Shown here piece after piece: positions 42,600 to 55,000 of a stretch of 64,000 nt of DNA. Every line of letters starts with the position of its first letter. Positions within the stretch are counted from its first letter, which is position 1. The stretch spans positions 620,001-684,000 of the forward strand of contig JAGMUV010000008.1 in the NCBI GenBank assembly GCA_020744425.1, read 5' to 3'. Source of the stretch: Dactylonectria macrodidyma (Eukaryota; Ascomycota; Sordariomycetes; Hypocreales; Nectriaceae). The notes beneath the pieces are model-generated. The model worked only from the letters and a program-made list of their open reading frames with translations. It was not told the origin of the DNA and did not search any database. Both the position numbers and the translations under genes were made by a program.

Positions 42600-43535
42600 T
42601 CACAGCTGTGACTGGTCGTCTAGTTGAGGCAGAGACCCCCCCATCCAGCAGTCCTGGATGGCATGCCAGTATTTAGAAGCGTCGTCGGTGACGAGCGCAC
42701 AGTGCGGCGCCTCTCTAAAAAGAACAAGCCCGACGTCGTATCCGGCTTCCCGTGCCAGCTGGGCATGGGATTGGACGCTGGCGGGCGCCACCATACGGTC
42801 AGCACGGGAGAAGAGATAGAGCCGACGGGCGGCCGAGCCGAGCAGGGCCGGCTCGTTCAGCTGACGCCGCATATCGCTGACCGAGGACATGAGGCCGGTC
42901 TTCTGCAGCACGGAGATGGTGGCCACGGCCGCGAATACGGCGGCCATACCGACCGCTCGAAAGGGTTCCGGGGCGCCGGGTGGCAGTGACACGGCAGCCG
43001 CATTGAATGCCTTGTCGAACGAAGTATCGCCCGGGCAGCAGTCGAAGATGATCTGGCGCAGATGGTCGCACAGAAGGGTGCCGGCCGCGTCGGATACTGT
43101 ATGGGCCAGCTGTATGGCCGTATTGCAGCCGCCATGGGAGAATATGTGGAGGAGAGCCCGGGCACGGGCAGCGCCCGGGGCCGGCGGCTGCAGAGCCCCG
43201 ATGATGGCGTCCCGGGCTGGCTCCAGCCGGGAACGGACGGCCGCGAACGAGCGGACGGCGATGTCGGCGAAAACAGTGCGGATCAGAATGAGGGTCGCCG
43301 CGGGGAACGCTTTCTGATAGCCCTCGACATATTTGGCGATCCGCGGCGTCGTTGCACCACCAAGCCACGTGCAGAGGATGATGAGCGACGGCGGCGGGCA
43401 TCCGCTGCCACTGCTATTGCCGCGGGCATCAGCCGGCTTGACACTGGGCTCGAACAGAAACACGTTGTTGCCCAGAGGCACAAAAGGAGTAGGAAGAGTT
43501 GGCGGTGGCCCGTCTTCCGTACGAGAGAGTCCCAT
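42600..43535 (-). CDS. DUF829/PaxU-like alpha/beta hydrolase
   Basis: This intronless gene of 311 residues has an ATG at 43535 (MGLSRTED). It fits the DUF829 family (TMEM53 and the indole-diterpene cluster protein PaxU), which has an alpha/beta-hydrolase fold. It shows the strand LIILCTWLGG with ARIAKY-like context near 60-70, a nucleophile elbow IFSHGG with Ser133, RQIIFDCCPGD near 160-170, a candidate acid D246 (SRADRMV) and candidate His278 (APHCALVT). The PaxU reaction is not established and no indole-diterpene genes are nearby, so a role in secondary metabolism is not implied. The coding sequence is GC-rich and free of RIP. Confidence 0.78.
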   Translation of the reverse strand: MGLSRTEDGPPPTLPTPFVPLGNNVFLFEPSVKPADARGNSSGSGCPPPSLIILCTWLGGATTPRIAKYVEGYQKAFPAATLILIRTVFADIAVRSFAAVRSRLEPARDAIIGALQPPAPGAARARALLHIFSHGGCNTAIQLAHTVSDAAGTLLCDHLRQIIFDCCPGDTSFDKAFNAAAVSLPPGAPEPFRAVGMAAVFAAVATISVLQKTGLMSSVSDMRRQLNEPALLGSAARRLYLFSRADRMVAPASVQSHAQLAREAGYDVGLVLFREAPHCALVTDDASKYWHAIQDCWMGGSLPQLDDQSQL

Positions 43536-44508
43536 GGCACTTGGATGGTTGGTGGTGGTTGTGTGGGTAGAAAGCAATCGAGTATGAAGTTGATATGGCG
43601 CCCTCTGTTTGGTTCATCCCGTGGCGGCGCTTTTATTGCGATGCCGAGGTCCAAAACGAATGTGACCCCAGGGGGTTAGGAACATGGCAAACAAAGCCGA
43701 TGCTTAATTCAGGATCCCTGCCATCGGGGTTTGACTATTTATGTCAGATTAACGGGTAAAGACCAAATGTTACAGCAGGCAACAGGCTGAAGGGAACCCT
43801 GTAAGGGGCCTAAGACAGGGTTAATTGAAGAAGGGAGAATTCTTGTCACAAGAGCGCTAGGTGGATCTCTTGTATCAGTCCTTTAGGTGGGTACTAAGCC
43901 GGATATTGGGATTGTCCCGATATGATGCGTAACCGGGTTATTTACTATGGGAAACGGGGCCCTGGTCCATCAATCTCAGACGCCCCTAAAGTACCTCAGA
44001 ATAGTGTTTAGCGAATAAGAAGCCGATAAGAAGGCATGCTATTCCGCTTTCAAGATAAATCTTGCTGCGTCAGATGGATGGTCCTTCGGATTACCTGCGC
44101 AACTCTCCTTCTAAAATAGTTTCGACGCTCATCTAAGGAAGATTCAGTCTGTTGAGGCCAATCCTTCCTAGGTTCCTTCATTCCGTCTTCGTACCTCGTG
44201 TATGAATTGATGGCTATATTTCTTGCGATGTGACCTGCTCAGGTAAAACTCCGGTCCTCCCCGGCGGCTGGCAAACTTGCGTCACGTGGACGATGCATGT
44301 CGACAGCACTCAGCCTTGCCACCTCGTGCAATGCGACTTGACATAAGAGACCGGTTTGATTTCGATTAAATCCATCTTTGCATATAAACGCTACTTGCTT
44401 TCTTAAGGGAGTTTTCCTTATTAATGAACTCAGATATTAAACTAGTTAAAATCATTTTACTTAAGTACCTCTCCTTATATAAGTTTGTAAAGATAATATT
44501 TACTTACT
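43536..44508. other. Intergenic, no supported gene
   Basis: This stretch holds the promoter side of the PaxU-like gene, with a TATA-like AATAAAAG on the minus strand near 43633-43640 about 100 bp upstream of its ATG. The rest has only short frames. 44380-44505 is AT-rich. Confidence 0.4.
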
Positions 44509-44909
44509 TGTGACGGCTGGGCTTTTCCTAGGGGCGTGTAGGGTAAGCACAGGGCGTGAGGTGTATGATCTAGTGGATCAGGACGTCAACTGTATGCAAT
44601 GTAGGTCACGGTCTAGTAATGGTAAAATAGTAGATTCAATGTAACTAAGTGTGTTGATAGCTAAGGAAGCTAGGAGTTCTAACTGATGTGCAAGTTGATC
44701 TTATTATATTGGATGTTGGCGGCTTGGTCTCAGTGGTTCAGTTGCCATTCTCACAATGAGACTGACGGTCTCATTACTGAGAGTCGCAAGTGCAGCACTG
44801 AGATCCGTCTTACTTGCATGCCGGGTTGGTCTAATAGTTGCAGTGAAAAGGATGGGCATATCGCGGTTCTGCCGGTTGTGACCGCCCAGTCTCAACCCGG
44901 GCCGTGACA
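44509..44909 (-). mobile_element. Candidate solo LTR (Gypsy-like)
   Basis: A 401-bp interval is bounded by TGTGACGG and CCGTGACA, i.e. TG...CA termini with short imperfect inverted repeats. On the minus strand it begins TGTCACGGCCCGGG, as many fungal Gypsy LTRs do. No matching 5-bp target duplication is visible (flanks TTACT and TGAGG), and there is no internal retrotransposon sequence next to it. Confidence 0.4.
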
Positions 44910-45673
44910 TGAGGCGAGATAGATATTTGTCGCAAGTCAGGCATGATCTTAACGAGCCTTAGGAAACAACGGCACTTAGTAATCAAACTGTGTGATTTAA
45001 GTAAAATCTGTAGGATGAAGTACCCCGCACCTTAGACATTAATTAATTAAACACACTGCTGCTGCTTATTATATTCACTTTAACCCTTTAAGCACGCTTA
45101 GTGCGACATTTGTTCATGAGACGCGTTGACTGTCTCGACCTCACATCCAGGTCCTTCTGTTTCTCCCCTTCCCGCATTTCCCCCTTCCCTCAATCTCCCG
45201 AATCCACCGCCCCCCGGCAACGGGACCCCTTCCAACAATCATGTCTACTATCCCAGTCAAGGCTACAACGGGGAGAAGCTGGCGTGGTCCGAGATCCACT
45301 AGCAGTTCAGAGAGCTATCCAGGGCGGTCCGTCGAGACCCTACAGGTGCATTGCTCGGCGAAGCTCAAGAGTCGTGAGAGGCCCTAGCACGTTGCTGACA
45401 GTGGAAGTCCCAGGGGCCCGTTTAACCTGGAGGCTTCATACGTCACAATGGAGTTCAACGCCGCGAAGGAGATGAGTGACTCAATTAGCATATGGTCCTA
45501 CAGTTTCTGATCGCTGCTACTAATTAGCGTGTCATGATCACCGAGTGGAAGAATAGAGACAGGCCACTGAGCGGGCCGACAAAGCTGGAGGAGGAATATT
45601 CAACGTAGTGGGAACGTTGTATGGCATTTACAGATGGATTCGACGTTAAATCTAGATGCCTACGTGCTCATGT

Positions 45674-46390
45674 GTCACGGCCCAGGCCGCGACCTGTATT
45701 ATGACCAGGCAGTCAAGAACGGCAGAACCCCAGAAGGTCACATACTATTACCTAGACAAAGAGGACTGACTATTAGTTTTAGACAGTCTTATTCTAAACT
45801 GACTAAATAGTAGTAATAGTCTTTTAAGACTATTTAATATATAGTTATTTAAAAAGTGTATTAAGGTTATAGTCCTTAGTAGCGCACACTCAGAAAGGGG
45901 CCAGAGGTTACATAGAAAATAAAATAAAATAACTAATAGTAAATAATAGTATAAAGGCTTATAACCCAAGCTTAAGACAATAATAACTCAGAATAACTAG
46001 AGTTTTTACTATATTAGGATATAAGCCTTATTATTCTAATTAACGCTTTGAAATACATTAAGTAACTAGAAAGCTAAATAAAAAAGTTAAATAGAAAAGC
46101 TAGATAGAAAAGCTAGATATTGGAAAGCAAAATCGTTATATAATAAAAGCCCTATAAGAGCTCTGCATTTATCGCATTTTAAGCTTATTACAATTACAAT
46201 TATATTATAATTTAATTACTGCTTTACAATTCCTGTTATATTATAATTTAACTGCTTGTAATATAACTAACTTATTATAACTCTCCTTAATTAAGTAAAT
46301 AATATAATATATATATAGCGTATTATATAATAGCTTAATAGACACTTATTAATACTAGTATATAAAGCACTATTAAATAAGTTCAGAAGT
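45674..46390 (+). mobile_element. AT-rich LTR-like remnant
   Basis: It begins TGTCACGGCCCAGG, close to the minus-strand start of the candidate LTR at 44509-44909, and shares an AACGGCAGAACC-like block soon after. A highly TpA-rich, RIP-like body follows, with a TATAAAAGCCC box near 46145. The 3' end cannot be fixed. Both termini and any internal genes appear decayed. Confidence 0.35.
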
Positions 46391-46402
46391 AGGAAGCGAC
46401 AG

Positions 46403-46498
46403 CTGTTGAATTGGAGGCCTATCTCTTGTAATAGCAGAAGATGCCGTTACTTACGTAGCGCTACGTTTTTTGCCTTTTGGCCTATTCAACAACAGCAG
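46403..46498. repeat. Short imperfect inverted repeat around a 14-bp palindrome
   Basis: GCTGTTGAATTGGAGGCC at about 46406 and GGCCTATTCAACAACAGC at about 46479 are imperfect inverted repeats about 95 bp apart overall. ACGTAGCGCTACGT (46453-46466) is a perfect palindrome between them. It may be a small non-autonomous (MITE-like) element; no target duplication was found. Confidence 0.35.
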
Positions 46499-49400
46499 CC
46501 ACCTCTAACATAAACTACTTCACCACATTCTTAGATAGCATTTAGCTAAACTACTGGCTCAATTACCTTAACTACATGTGACCATATGAGTATAAGGAGA
46601 AGCGAAGTTCAAGTACATAAGTTCTAATAATTAGCAAAGCTGACCATCTCACTCCTCTCATTCAGAAAGCCTTAAGACGAATCCTTAAAGTAACGGATAT
46701 ATGGCGTTTTAAAAAGGGGGCATCCCTAGCTCGCACCTTCACCAGCAGCTTCATTGAGTCACGACCCCTGAGCAGCGAAGCAGCTCTGCAGACACAAGCT
46801 TTGGCAGTCCCGCCGCCTGTCCAGGAAGAATCACCGAGAATTAAGAGGCTCTCCAGCCCAATTTCTACAGACAGCAAACGCCGAGAATCCGAGACTGGGT
46901 CAGTAGCAGGGAGAGGAGGTGAGGGAAGCGAGGATGAGGCCATGGAGAATTAGGATCATGTTTCTGAAGGCTCAGATTGAATAAATAATAATAGTGGGAT
47001 GTTCGGGAGCCTAAACGGCCAGTCCTGACAATTAGAGATCTGTCAGATGTTAAAGTGAATTGAGGGTCTAAACCGTTAATTAGCTAGGCGAAGGGTAGTT
47101 GTGGTGCTATAATTCAGATGGTGGAAAGTGAAGACGTCTTATTACTTCATTTGTTCTCTTAGTTCCTCAAGTCATAGGTTGGTTGCAGGCTCAGAAGCCG
47201 CTATCAAGCTCGTCAGTCGCGCTGACTCGCTCTTTAGAAAGGTAATGCGAAGGGGCCAGCAGTGGGAGGGAAGCCACTTGGGATAACAGGATATCAATTC
47301 TGACTTGAGGCAAGTGGAGGAACGACATATGAGAGGCTTGAAGCGCATGGACTAGCACATCGCCAAGTTGCACCAGGTATCTCGGCTGGAGAAAAGGATG
47401 AGCCTGGACTCTGGAAGCGACCCCTGCGTAGGTAGGCTCGGGCTATTTGCTAGTGCGTCTCCAGCATCCGAAGCGCTGCAGGAAAGTATCTGTAGACAAG
47501 CCAACATCGAAGTGCCGCTATTAGACTAGAAAGGAGAGAGGAACTTCGTGCGTGAGTGCTCGGAGCGAGCCGAGCTACGGTCTGTCTTTGGGCCCTGAAG
47601 GACGCATAAGGTATGTCTTTCTTCATATTTTCTAGCACCGACGCCTCCTCCACTAGCGAGCCTCATCCTCAAAATGCTAAAGCTCCCAAGCCATTTAGCG
47701 CAGCCATGTCGGCATCGAGTTCTGTTTTCCCCCGCTCCCTCGGCACTGGAACTGCTAGTACATCCTTCGTCGGGCGTGGGAATGCGCTAGTAACTTAGCG
47801 GCTAACAGACGCCACCTACAGGGCCTCTTTATGGGAGAGCCCACCAACATGGTCATATTAGCTGTGAGAATGAGGGTATGTGTCGCATGAAATGTCCTAA
47901 AATAATGAAGCATATAGCTGTTTCCTGAGGCTTGATCAGATCATGCCTGGTCGACGAGCTCGTGGCGCTTTGGGTAAAGGTTACTCTCAGGTTGACTGAA
48001 GTAGAAGTGAGGGGTGAATGTCCAAGAGACATGGCGTAGTCATTTGAAGGCCACGATGGCAAGCCTTGAACTTGGTTCCCAATCATGATGATCCTTTGGG
48101 GTAGCCTCATGATGTCACTGCTCCTTCAGGATAGGGCTAAACGGCCTCCTGCTTGCCGCCCGCCCCTCTCCGTCACGCCAATTTGGCTGTGTTGGCCGTT
48201 GTCGAAACTAACCCTACCGTGTTTCCGGCTCCCACTAACGCCGTGGCTGTCGCTGCTGTAGGGGACGATTGGGACGGGATACATCAACCCATGGTTAACA
48301 GGAGAGCTACTCAGTGGAAATGAACCAACTCACTGACCAGGAATTGTTACGGCTTGGTTCACCGAACAGCGATAGAGGCCCTATAGTGCAGTAATGTGCC
48401 CAGATGATCGCCACCACAGCGATTATTGACCAATCTTTTGCCCCCTGGTACAGCGGTCTAGCACAACCGCTACAGGAATGACCACAAGGATTTCATGGGT
48501 TGGCTACGCTGCGAACTGGGCCGATGAAAGGCGCTCTTGGTTGTGGCAGGTATGTATTCGTACAGAGTAGCGGGTATTGGGCCCCTTGGCGTCGGTCTGG
48601 CCTGAGCCCGAGCCCTGGTGGCTGATTCAAACTTTGGCCATGCACACACACAACCTGGCTACCTATTTATCACTGGCCATTCTGCAATTTCGTAATAGTA
48701 GCAGATGACGCCTCTCGTCACTCACTTCAGCCATTTACCCCAAGGAATCATGCCATTTCGAGACCTCCGCGGAGCCAGACTGTCCATGGGTCTGCGAGGC
48801 AATGCAATTCTGACTGGCTACTCTCTTAGTGGACGCAGATAAAGCAGATCTAATACGACATGGTAATGTATTCGCGAGTCGACCAGCGGTATATGCCGTG
48901 TCCCCGCTACGACGCACTGGCGTTGTCATGTTAGCTGTCTCACGCACTACGTAGAAGCATATTTAGTCCTGGCGCTTTTGGTGAGTGCATTATTAGCATA
49001 TTCTTGCTTTGAGATGTCCTTAAAAAGGGCCGCATCTATCTGCTGATGAATCGCCAGCCTCATCACTCAAAGAGGAAACACCCACATTATTGATGCTCCA
49101 TGAACGTGTCAAGTCTTATTTAGATCGTTCCATTGAGTGTTAATGCGTTCTCACCGGGAGTCAATGCGCCGGGACGCAGGGATCGGGGGACAATATTCGA
49201 TCTTAGCCAAGATCAAGAAGGGGTCAGTCCAGGAGACCAATCCCTCGGGTCTCCCTTCCTCTTCCGGCGGGGCGTACCTTCGAGACCCAAGGCGATAGGT
49301 TAACGGAGAACCCGGCCGGGATCGTCAACATCGGTGGGGAAGCCGAGAGCGCACTCTCCCAGATCTAGGAAAGGGTAAATACAGTCCTACCCCCTGCCCG

Positions 49401-49883
49401 AACCCAGGTTCCAGCTTCCCCATGATTCTCGCTCCCGCTCTTAGCTTGCCCAGTTTGTTGAGGCAAGCCAACTCTGCCCGTGTTTACCAATGACGGCGCA
49501 AGCCTGGTTGAAATAATTAATGATCTTCGGTTCGTCAGGACTGAGAAGCTCGAAAGGAAGACAAAAATCCCCCTAGCGGCAAACTCCGAGAAAATGGCTG
49601 ATTGCGAGTGCACCAACCGTCAGGGGTATGACTCGCCTCCCTGTAGACAAACGAACTGGACCGTGGCCACTGCTTGGTTCCATGTTGCCTGCGAGGGGCT
49701 CATCGTGCAATAAGAAAGCCATCGTGTGTGAATTCTCGTTCCTGACATCTCATGTGTTTTGTCAGGACCACTGTCCATCCAGCCAAAGCATTGAGTATTG
49801 AGTACTTCGCACTTTCCTTCAAGACGGGCTGTTGGCATTTCCAACCGTTGGATTATTATCTGCCATCAAACCACGACGCCACA
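46499..49883. other. Long stretch with only doubtful frames
   Basis: ATG frames exist at 46662-46943 (-, 93 codons, basic and Ser-rich) and 47613-47798 (+, 61 codons, Ser/Ala-rich), with further minus-strand fragments at 47191-47653, but none shows a known family. 48100-49360 has no frame of interest. A perfect 7-bp-stem hairpin (GGAGACC/GGTCTCC) lies at 49232-49254. The region 49365-49883 is upstream of the rhodopsin-domain gene. Confidence 0.4.
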
Positions 49884-51242
49884 ATGGCTGATACAACAGC
49901 CCCTCGCATCATGACCACCATGTGGGTGATGACTGGGGTATCCGCGATCTTCATGTCTCTGCGTTTTTTCTGCAAGCACCGATATGGCAAGGCAACAGGG
50001 TGGGATGACTCCATCCTAGTATTCTCATGGGTTCGTGTACACACCGCTTTGCGTCTGATAGAGATGAACTACTTTTGACATTTTGGAATAGGTTTGTCTT
50101 GTTCTCTATGCGGCGCTGACTACGGCTTCGTGCCAGAAGGGCATCGGTATGCATCTCACCGACATCCCTCCCGACCATCTATCAGAAGCAATCAAGCTGC
50201 TCTATGTCGGCGAATTTTTTGCGATAGTCGCTGTGGCGGTTAGCAAGACCTCCTTTGCTGTCACGTTGCTCCGCCTGGCCGAACGTCCATGGCATTCATA
50301 TGTGCTTTGGTTCATCATCGTGTCCTTGAACAGCATCATGCTGCTCTGCGGAATCTTCCAGTTCGTACAGTGCTCGCCCACTGAGAAGTTGTGGAACTTG
50401 GGTGTCCCGGGTGCCTGTTGGGATCCACGAATTAACATTAACTATGCCATTTTTGCCGGATGTGAGTCTCGACCTGGCATCTCCGTCCCCCGAGCATTGG
50501 TTATCATCATGGAGGAGCAGAACTGACGTTGTGGTTGTGAGTTGAAGCATATTCTGCGGCTGCAGATTTTATCCTGGCCCTCTTTCCTTGGCTTCTGATC
50601 TGGCATCTCCAAATGAGGAAAAGGGAGAAAGTTGGCGTAGCAGTTGCGATGAGCCTGGGTATTCTGTACGTATCAAGCAATGTTCGATCTGCAGTCCCGT
50701 CCACTGAAGTACTTGGGATGCTCAAGAGCCAGCATCACGGCAGCCGTCAAAACGTCGTACCTCCCTGATATCATACGATGGGCAGATTTCACTTGTAAGA
50801 CAATATTGACCTCTCGGCGCTGACTGACCCAGTTCACCACTAATATGTCCCTGACGCAGATTCCTCAGCCGACCTGCTGATTTGGGCAGCCTCAGAGACA
50901 GCCGTGACCATCATCGCCGCGTCAATACCCTTCCTTCGGCTTGCTTTCAAAGAAGTCTCCCACAAGACGAAATCCAGAATCGACCAAACCTATTCTCTCG
51001 ATCAATTCAACTCGCAAAGAAGCCAAAGGTCCGGGGCGAAATTCCAGACGACTAGGCGAGTACACATTGAAGCCAAAGCGACAGGGAATCAAGATGACGG
51101 TAGCGACAGGAGCATTCTAGGGGACCTGAGGGGCAACGATACCGTCATTTTGCAGACCACTGAGATTTCAGTTGAGTATCAAAATGGTGATGTCGAAAGT
51201 CAGGGATCTGGAGGAAACTCAATCTTAGTTGAGAGAGGATAA
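49884..51242 (+). CDS. PTH11-like rhodopsin-domain integral membrane protein
   Basis: Five exons (49884-50030, 50092-50461, 50548-50665, 50727-50794, 50860-51242) joined by GT-AG introns of 61, 86, 61 and 65 nt give 1086 nt, 361 residues, exactly in frame. It fits the fungal seven-helix 'rhodopsin domain' family related to PTH11 receptors. It has RFFCKHRYGKATGWDDSILV, then the KLLYVGEFFAIVAVAVSKTS helix, CSPTEKLWN and GACWDPRININYAIFAG, ADFILALFPWLLIWHLQM with a following KREKVGVAVAMSLGILA, and the SADLLIWAASETAVTIIAAS segment. The last 90 residues are a polar cytoplasmic tail. No CFEM domain precedes the helices. A plasma-membrane sensor role is inferred from the family; the ligand is unknown. 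The gene is free of stops although the next gene downstream is heavily RIP-damaged. Confidence 0.85.
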
Positions 51243-52080
51243 AACCACGCGCTACCGACGGAAGAACAAAGAATACGTGTTTCAGGCTGCTTCACCTCGT
51301 CCTGAGACTGCCTTATATCTCACGTGACTATCTCATGCCCAAATGTCCCAACATGGCCCAATTCAACCCCTGTCGTCAGGTCTCTATCACTGGTGTGGAG
51401 AGACACAGGCGCATGACCTCAGCCTTCTTCAGTAGACATTTTCTTTCCTCATCGATTTTCTTCCCCCATCAGTAGATAAAATTTCGATCCAGTTATTCCA
51501 GAATTAAACGTCGCTATAGCTGAATTAGTGTCAGCTATTATCGGGCTGGTTAGCGCGGCGGTGAGCCTATCTACTTATTTACCTTAAAGGTGCGCAATGC
51601 TCTAGAAGTAGCGCGAGATATTAGTTTCAAAATCACACTTACGAAAGAGGCGCTTGACAACCTAGGCGCCTATCTTCATAAGAATAAAGTAATAACGGAT
51701 TCGTATGATTAGACCACAGTGCTATATTGCGCAGTTAATAAATACAATCGCCAACTTCAGAAGATAGATAGCAAAATCTTAACTCCGCTACCTATAAGTA
51801 AAGGGTCATCCCGTGGCCAGCTTCCGTCTCTTATTAATAGTGTAAGTAGGCGCTAGCAAAAGACGACATAATAGAAATAATGCAAACTCTAAGAGGATAT
51901 ATACATATATTTCATTTCGCCATTAATCTTAAGGGACTGTAAGTAGCGTTACTAGAAATATGAACTTTAGTCCCGAACTAATACGGATAATAAGAATGCC
52001 ATCAAAAGCAGCCAGGTTTCAGCGCTCAGTTAAATCTAAGAGAGACTAAATCAGCTAAGCATATCGCCCAAACCTAACAA
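51243..52080. other. RIP-damaged upstream part of the NLR locus
   Basis: From about 51480 the sequence becomes TpA-rich with dense TAG/TAA in all frames. Short protein-like pieces on the + strand (for example IMQTLRGYIHIFHFAINLKG near 51870-51930) suggest the N-terminal domain of the NLR that follows, but I cannot define it. Confidence 0.35.
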
Positions 52081-55000
52081 GATAATCCTTCTAGAGCTTC
52101 GAAAAGCCAAGGAAGAGGTCGTCCGTCTGGAACAGTCCACGACAAACGATTTCCAGCGCCTGCGCGATCGCCTTCACGAGGCTGAAAGGGGTATGACTGC
52201 GGCATGCAAAAAAAGAAGAGGAATTTCTTGCAGGGTTTGAAAAGATTCACTAATATAGTCTCTTAGACACGTGTCTAGAGGAACTGATTGCCACACTCCA
52301 GCCACTACTATACTAAGGAAAGCACTAGAACATCCAGCAACGGCGGCAAGACGGTTTAGGCTAGTAGCTACTTGAAGAACCTATCTTTAGAGGACGTGAA
52401 TAGGGCACGACGGATTCCAACATGCTGTGATGTCCTAGTGCTCCAGGAGTTGGCAAGACTTATCTTGCGTTTATGCCCCTTCTGGCCTCCAAACCTCCTT
52501 CAATATCAGTTAGCGGTGCTAATATTTTCTTGTTTTCAGATCCATCATCGTAGATTACCTTGAGAAGCGTTACAATGGTCGCGTGCTATACTTTTACTTT
52601 GACTACCGTAAGCAGTCGCAACAGACTCTCTTCAAGATGTTCATCACGCTTCTTCGCCAGGCTCTATCGACTTTTAACGAAATTCCAACTGCTGCTCTCG
52701 ATCTCCACAAGCAAACGAAAAAGGGTCTGAGACTTCATAGCTGGGATGATCTTATAGTCATCTTCAGCTCCATCTGCGCTGCCAGCAGGCAGATGTACCT
52801 CATGCTCGACGCGCTTAACGAGTCAGATGAACACATATATTGCGAAGATATCCTCCATTTTGTGAAATAACTTATCAGAATTAGCGTCCGCGTGCTTCTA
52901 ATGAATCAGCCATATCCCTAGGACATTCATAAGACATTTTCTAGTTATCCCAGATTCCTATAAAAGCTTCGCCCAATATATTCGCAAGTTTCTAAAGTGC
53001 AAAATTGCCACTTCGCAGAATCCAGGCTCATCATGGACGACCAAGTAAAGCGGAAGATTATTGAGTCGATTACTGCCAAGAGCAACGGAATGTAGGTTAA
53101 GATGCCCCGGGCTTTGAGACAGAGACAGAGTCATGTAAACTGATGCGGCAATTAATTTCTCCGATGTCCAGGTTTCTCTTGCCAGCGCCGCAAATCCTCA
53201 ACATCCTTGGGCAAATTAATAAGTGAAAGATAAGAGAATCGTTAGAAAGGCTGCTGATGGGTCTTATAGAAAACTTAGACTTAACGCTCAAGCAAATTCG
53301 AAGATAGGATGCTAATAACTAAACTCAAGCCGACCTTACCATAGCCATGCTAGGGTAGATTGCGACAGCTAAATAACCGCTTACTTTTTAGGAATTATAG
53401 CATGCTATTATTACTATCTCAAGATGGGAGTATCTTGATGACCTGAAGCTCCCCGTTGTGTTTTTTAAGAGTTACTACGGCCTGGTAATGATCAACTCTG
53501 AGACTGGCATTATGCGATTCATCTATTTCAGTATGAGCAAGTACCTCGAGGCATGCTAAGACACACTCTTCCTAAGGGCAGATGCCGGGCTTGCTATCTC
53601 TTACCTCACCTACCGAATACTATTTTACCATATTGGCACTAAGCCTCATAATATGGACGAGGACTAGTTCAATAAATAGACTAAAGCCTTTCACCTTATA
53701 AACTATGCCGCTATACGGATGAAGTTAGAGCTCTGGCAGATGAATTCATAGGAAGGCCAGAGTTTATTATCGAGTTAGAACCAATGATTCGAATATGTTA
53801 GCTTATGGAATTCGTGGAGGGCGATAGCAGACCTACCCCAAAAGGTGAGGAATATCACGCGACTTCACGTTGCGGCTAGGTTCTCGCTCCAAGATGTTAC
53901 GAGCTCGCAACTTGCAGGTCCGACAATCAAACCAAACTGTACAGACTCACTACGGCATATACCTCTAATGCTTGCCTCTGGAGCAGGCTCCATGGCAGTA
54001 TTATAGAAGCTGCTCTCCTGCTAGCATACTTAAATCGACACCACCAATAACGCTGAAGAGATAGCACTATGGTGTGCTATTAACGGCCGCTAACAGGAGT
54101 ATGTATATATTCTTTTAGCAGCAGATGCCAATCCGAATCTTGGAGTGCATCTCCTTAGGGCAGCTGAAGACTATCCCCGACTGGGATTACCTAGGCGGCG
54201 CGCAGAAATCGAGCTCTCTTGCTGAGATACTGCTTGCTAGCCCCCAGATTAATGTAAATATTAAGGCACACTTCTATCATATGTAGTACAGTCTAGCTCT
54301 CCGATGGGATATATATACCATGAAGATGCTCCTAGCACGGTCTGAATTCGATATATAGAGTAAAGACTAGGAGGATGCATAGAATGACTTCTAGAACTAT
54401 TTTCTTAACACAGATTACTAAACCGAGGCCGGCATTATTAGCACAGTCTGTATATTAGCGCTGCTTAACAGCGACTCTCGGTTCCGCTTTAATAACTTTA
54501 ACGTCCTCAGATGCCTATAGAATCCATTAAACTACGCCTTTACCGACGTAGAGTGGCGTTTAGAGCAGCACACTACTAACGGGGACGTTAAAGAATACTT
54601 TTTAACTCGGCAATCAGTTTTAACATCTTCGACCTGTCAGGCGGAGCCATGCGTACTAGAATGCATCAGGCATTCGATACAGCCAGGTTCTCTATAGCTA
54701 TTAAGGACAGCAGAGGTCGCCACTTTATACACTTCCTCGCCTACCAGGCCCTTGATTGGGACAATAAGGATAACCGCGGGCCTGACGAACTAATAGCCAT
54801 GCTGAAAAGCCACAGAATGGACACCAACAGTTGAGACAAGCTTAGACAGAAGCCATTATCCTACGCAACAAGAAAGAACCATATTGATATAGTCGAAGAG
54901 CTCATTACTTCCAATTCGTTAATCGAAGCAAGGGATGCATAAGACATATTACATACTGCCATAGACAATAGGCATATGGAAATAGTAGAGCGGATGCTCG

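Noticed and set aside
44686..44907. 73-codon frame starting with ATG
   Set aside because: It lies wholly inside the candidate LTR.
49198..49254. GATCTTAGCCAAGATC and a hairpin resembling pieces of U2 snRNA
   Set aside because: Only about 10 bases match the GGCTAAGATC core. The branch-recognition, Sm-site and following conserved U2 sequences are absent on both strands.
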